DNA of 5,422 nucleotides from Actinomycetota bacterium (GTDB lineage: Bacteria; Actinomycetota; Acidimicrobiia; Actinomarinales; Actinomarinaceae): NCBI GenBank assembly GCA_002724835.1, contig PBPX01000047.1, positions 1 to 5,422 on the forward strand, read 5' to 3'. Below the pieces are notes generated by a model, which did not search any database, was not told where the DNA came from, and saw nothing but the letters and a program-made list of their open reading frames with translations. Positions within the stretch are counted from its first letter, which is position 1, and each line of letters starts with the position of its first letter. Of this stretch, positions 4,513 to 5,422 are shown one piece after another. The position numbers and the translations under genes were made by a program.

Positions 4513-4604
4513 GCGAGGTTCACTATCTGCTAGTTTGTGCCGTGGGCCGTTTCTGGTATGATTCTCAAAGATCTGTTGGAAAAAGACATCCAAAGGGAGG
4601 ATGA
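4506..4604 (+). CDS. Possible 32-aa peptide bridging two genes
   Basis: A short open frame from GTG 4506 (or GTG 4509, which gives a GTGA overlap with the nuclease stop) to TGA 4602-4604, 3 bases before the next gene's ATG. Support: GGGGAGAAG at 4495-4503 is the same ribosome binding motif used by the nuclease gene, and the frame fills an otherwise empty 95-base gap in a densely packed region. The peptide, MVSEVHYLLVCAVGRFWYDS and on to a basic RSVGKRHPKGG tail, has a hydrophobic middle and basic end. Function unknown. It may instead be a leader or non-coding; the candidate promoter at 4535-4562 lies inside it. Confidence 0.38.
   Translation: MVSEVHYLLVCAVGRFWYDSQRSVGKRHPKGG
4535..4562 (+). 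promoter_or_regulatory. Candidate sigma-70-type promoter for the 239-aa gene
   Basis: TATGAT (4557-4562) is preceded by TGG, giving an extended -10 (TGnTATGAT). TTGTGC at 4535-4540 is a partial -35 at 16-base spacing, or TTTGTG at 17. Transcription would start near 4569, about 40 bases before the ATG at 4608. The gene could equally be read through from the nuclease gene. Confidence 0.45.
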
Positions 4605-4607
4605 AAT

Positions 4608-5327
4608 ATGACAGACAATGCAAAAATTACGGTGAGTTTCACTCAAAAGGTGAGCGAAGCCCCGTATGAAACAGCGGACTATTCGCTCTCCATAGAGCGA
4701 ACTGTCCCCGAGTCAATGGGCGAGGAAGGCATCATGGCTGAAGCCACTTCCCTGTTCGCTGACGTGAAGAATGAGGTGCTTAAGCAAGCAGGGCAGGAAG
4801 TTGACCTTTCCCCTGATGGCGTGGTGATGCGTCGCTTGAAAAGCGGCGTTTCCAGGCCTGACGGTGATAAGCCCACCTCATCTGAGGAAGCCCCTGCGAG
4901 TAGCGCTCCAGTACGACCGAAAGCTTCCGCTCCAGCAGGAGGGAAAGTAACTGGCCGTGTCTACAAGCGTGTACCCTTGTGCGTCGGCAAACAAGCCGAC
5001 ATTCGTCAAGCAGGATGGAACCTTATAGCGTTCCAACCACCAGAATGGCAAGACGAAAACGGTGAAGTAATCGAAGTGTACAAAGTCAAAGAAAAGGCTG
5101 ATGGCACGACAGATAAAACAAACCGTGGCACGAACTATCCAAACTTTTCCATTGGTAAAGATGCTCTTGCACGCCTCGGGTTCGACGTGAAGCAAGACTT
5201 CGGAATGTGGGTAAATGATGGGGACAGCAATGTGCCTCTCACCGTATTCGACCAAGCCGCAGGCGAAACGCAAGCGGATGCGGTTGAGTGGGATTGGGTA
5301 TCCCGCCGTCAGGATCTCCACAGCTAA
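4608..5327 (+). CDS. Phage protein of unknown function next to Cas4-like nuclease, 239 aa
   Basis: A 239-aa protein with AAAGGGAGG a few bases before ATG 4608. Three parts are visible. Residues 1-65 (KITVSFTQKVSEAPYETADY, then SLSIERTVP and a helix LFADVKNEVLKQAG) form a beta-beta-helix module; N-termini of this type recur in proteins beside phage Cas4-like nucleases, which I recall only in general terms. Residues 80-115 are a low-complexity linker rich in Ser, Pro, Ala and Glu. Residues 116-239 begin GRVYKRVPLCVGKQADIRQA, continue with GWNLIAFQPPEW, a charged DENGEVIEVYKVKEKADGTT segment and NYPNFSIGKDALARLGFDV, and end acidic. No catalytic motif is visible. Given the neighbour, a role in handling single-stranded DNA or recombination is a hypothesis. 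It ends with TAA directly followed by the ATG of the next gene. Confidence 0.85.
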   Translation: MTDNAKITVSFTQKVSEAPYETADYSLSIERTVPESMGEEGIMAEATSLFADVKNEVLKQAGQEVDLSPDGVVMRRLKSGVSRPDGDKPTSSEEAPASSAPVRPKASAPAGGKVTGRVYKRVPLCVGKQADIRQAGWNLIAFQPPEWQDENGEVIEVYKVKEKADGTTDKTNRGTNYPNFSIGKDALARLGFDVKQDFGMWVNDGDSNVPLTVFDQAAGETQADAVEWDWVSRRQDLHS

Positions 5328-5422
5328 ATGGAAACCCAGGGAGAAGCCGTAGAGCTTTCCGAGGCCGAGGTCGATGCCCGTTTAGCGGGTGTCGATCTCG
5401 ACCTACTGGGAGAGCAACAATA
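5328..5422 (+). CDS. Start of an unidentified phage gene (3' truncated)
   Basis: ATG 5328 follows the previous stop directly (TAAATG) and the frame stays open to the window edge, giving 31 codons. The visible part is METQGEAVELSEAEVDARLA followed by GVDLDLLGEQQ: acidic, leucine-containing and probably helical. Too little is present to name a family. The ribosome binding site is weak (AGGA at 5311-5314, far from the ATG), consistent with translational coupling to the upstream gene. The GGGAGAAGCC string at 5339-5348 lies inside its first codons and is not followed by a usable start in another frame, so ATG 5328 is the best choice. Confidence 0.65.
   Translation, partial: METQGEAVELSEAEVDARLAGVDLDLLGEQQ

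Noticed and set aside
4878..5321. A 147-codon frame on the minus strand opposite the 239-aa gene
   Set aside because: The + strand gene has a strong ribosome binding site and junctions consistent with all other genes. The minus frame has no recognisable domain and no other minus-strand gene is present.

Overview
The window looks like a stretch of a tailed-phage (or phage-derived prophage/plasmid) genome. Every supportable gene is on the + strand. The genes are short and packed end to end with ATGA, TAATG or 8-base overlaps, and most have clear AGGAGG-type ribosome binding sites. The recognisable families are typical of phage early/accessory regions: a DUF932 (TIGR03299-type) protein, a lysozyme/transglycosylase-like domain, a recombination endonuclease VII-type HNH nuclease, a small CxC..C zinc-finger-like protein, and a Cas4/RecB-like PD-(D/E)XK nuclease. 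This mix, and the small Cys-rich protein in particular, resembles actinobacteriophages. GC content by eye is close to half, so a phage of a moderate-GC actinobacterium is my best guess. That host assignment is inference.

Layout. Positions 2-3535 are one continuous left transcription unit: a truncated gene of unknown function (2-262), an unknown 91-aa protein (249-524), DUF932 (517-1542), two unknown small proteins (1579-1815, 1808-2041), a 46-aa very acidic peptide (2052-2192), a lysozyme-like protein (2193-2534), endonuclease VII (2534-2962), a Cys-rich 80-aa protein (2964-3206) and an HTH-like 110-aa protein (3203-3535). Positions 3536-3747 form a 212-base non-coding junction with a strong intrinsic terminator, two further large hairpins and the ribosome binding site of the next gene. 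Positions 3748-5422 are a second unit: the Cas4-like nuclease, a possible 32-aa peptide, a 239-aa protein of unknown function with a phage-like N-terminal domain, and the start of one more gene that runs off the end.

The most striking feature is a 13-base palindrome, GTGGAAATTCCAC, found exactly four times in the left unit (486, 1547, 2241, 3548). All four copies have the same orientation and are followed by AG. A degenerate copy lies at 2787. No exact copy occurs after the terminator. The copies sit near gene junctions or inside gene ends, where they are read as V-E-I-P-Q. The last one abuts the terminator stem. The arrangement is like the stoperators of cluster A mycobacteriophages, but with a different, palindromic site. 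A second striking feature is the hairpin at 3683-3729: its 9-base loop contains a perfect 8-base complement of the ribosome binding site of the Cas4-like gene, which suggests translational control by a pseudoknot.

Working together (inference): the endonuclease VII, the Cas4-like nuclease and possibly the 239-aa protein would serve phage DNA processing and recombination. The repeated palindrome could let one regulator silence the left unit at many points. The structured junction separates the two units and may set expression of the nuclease.
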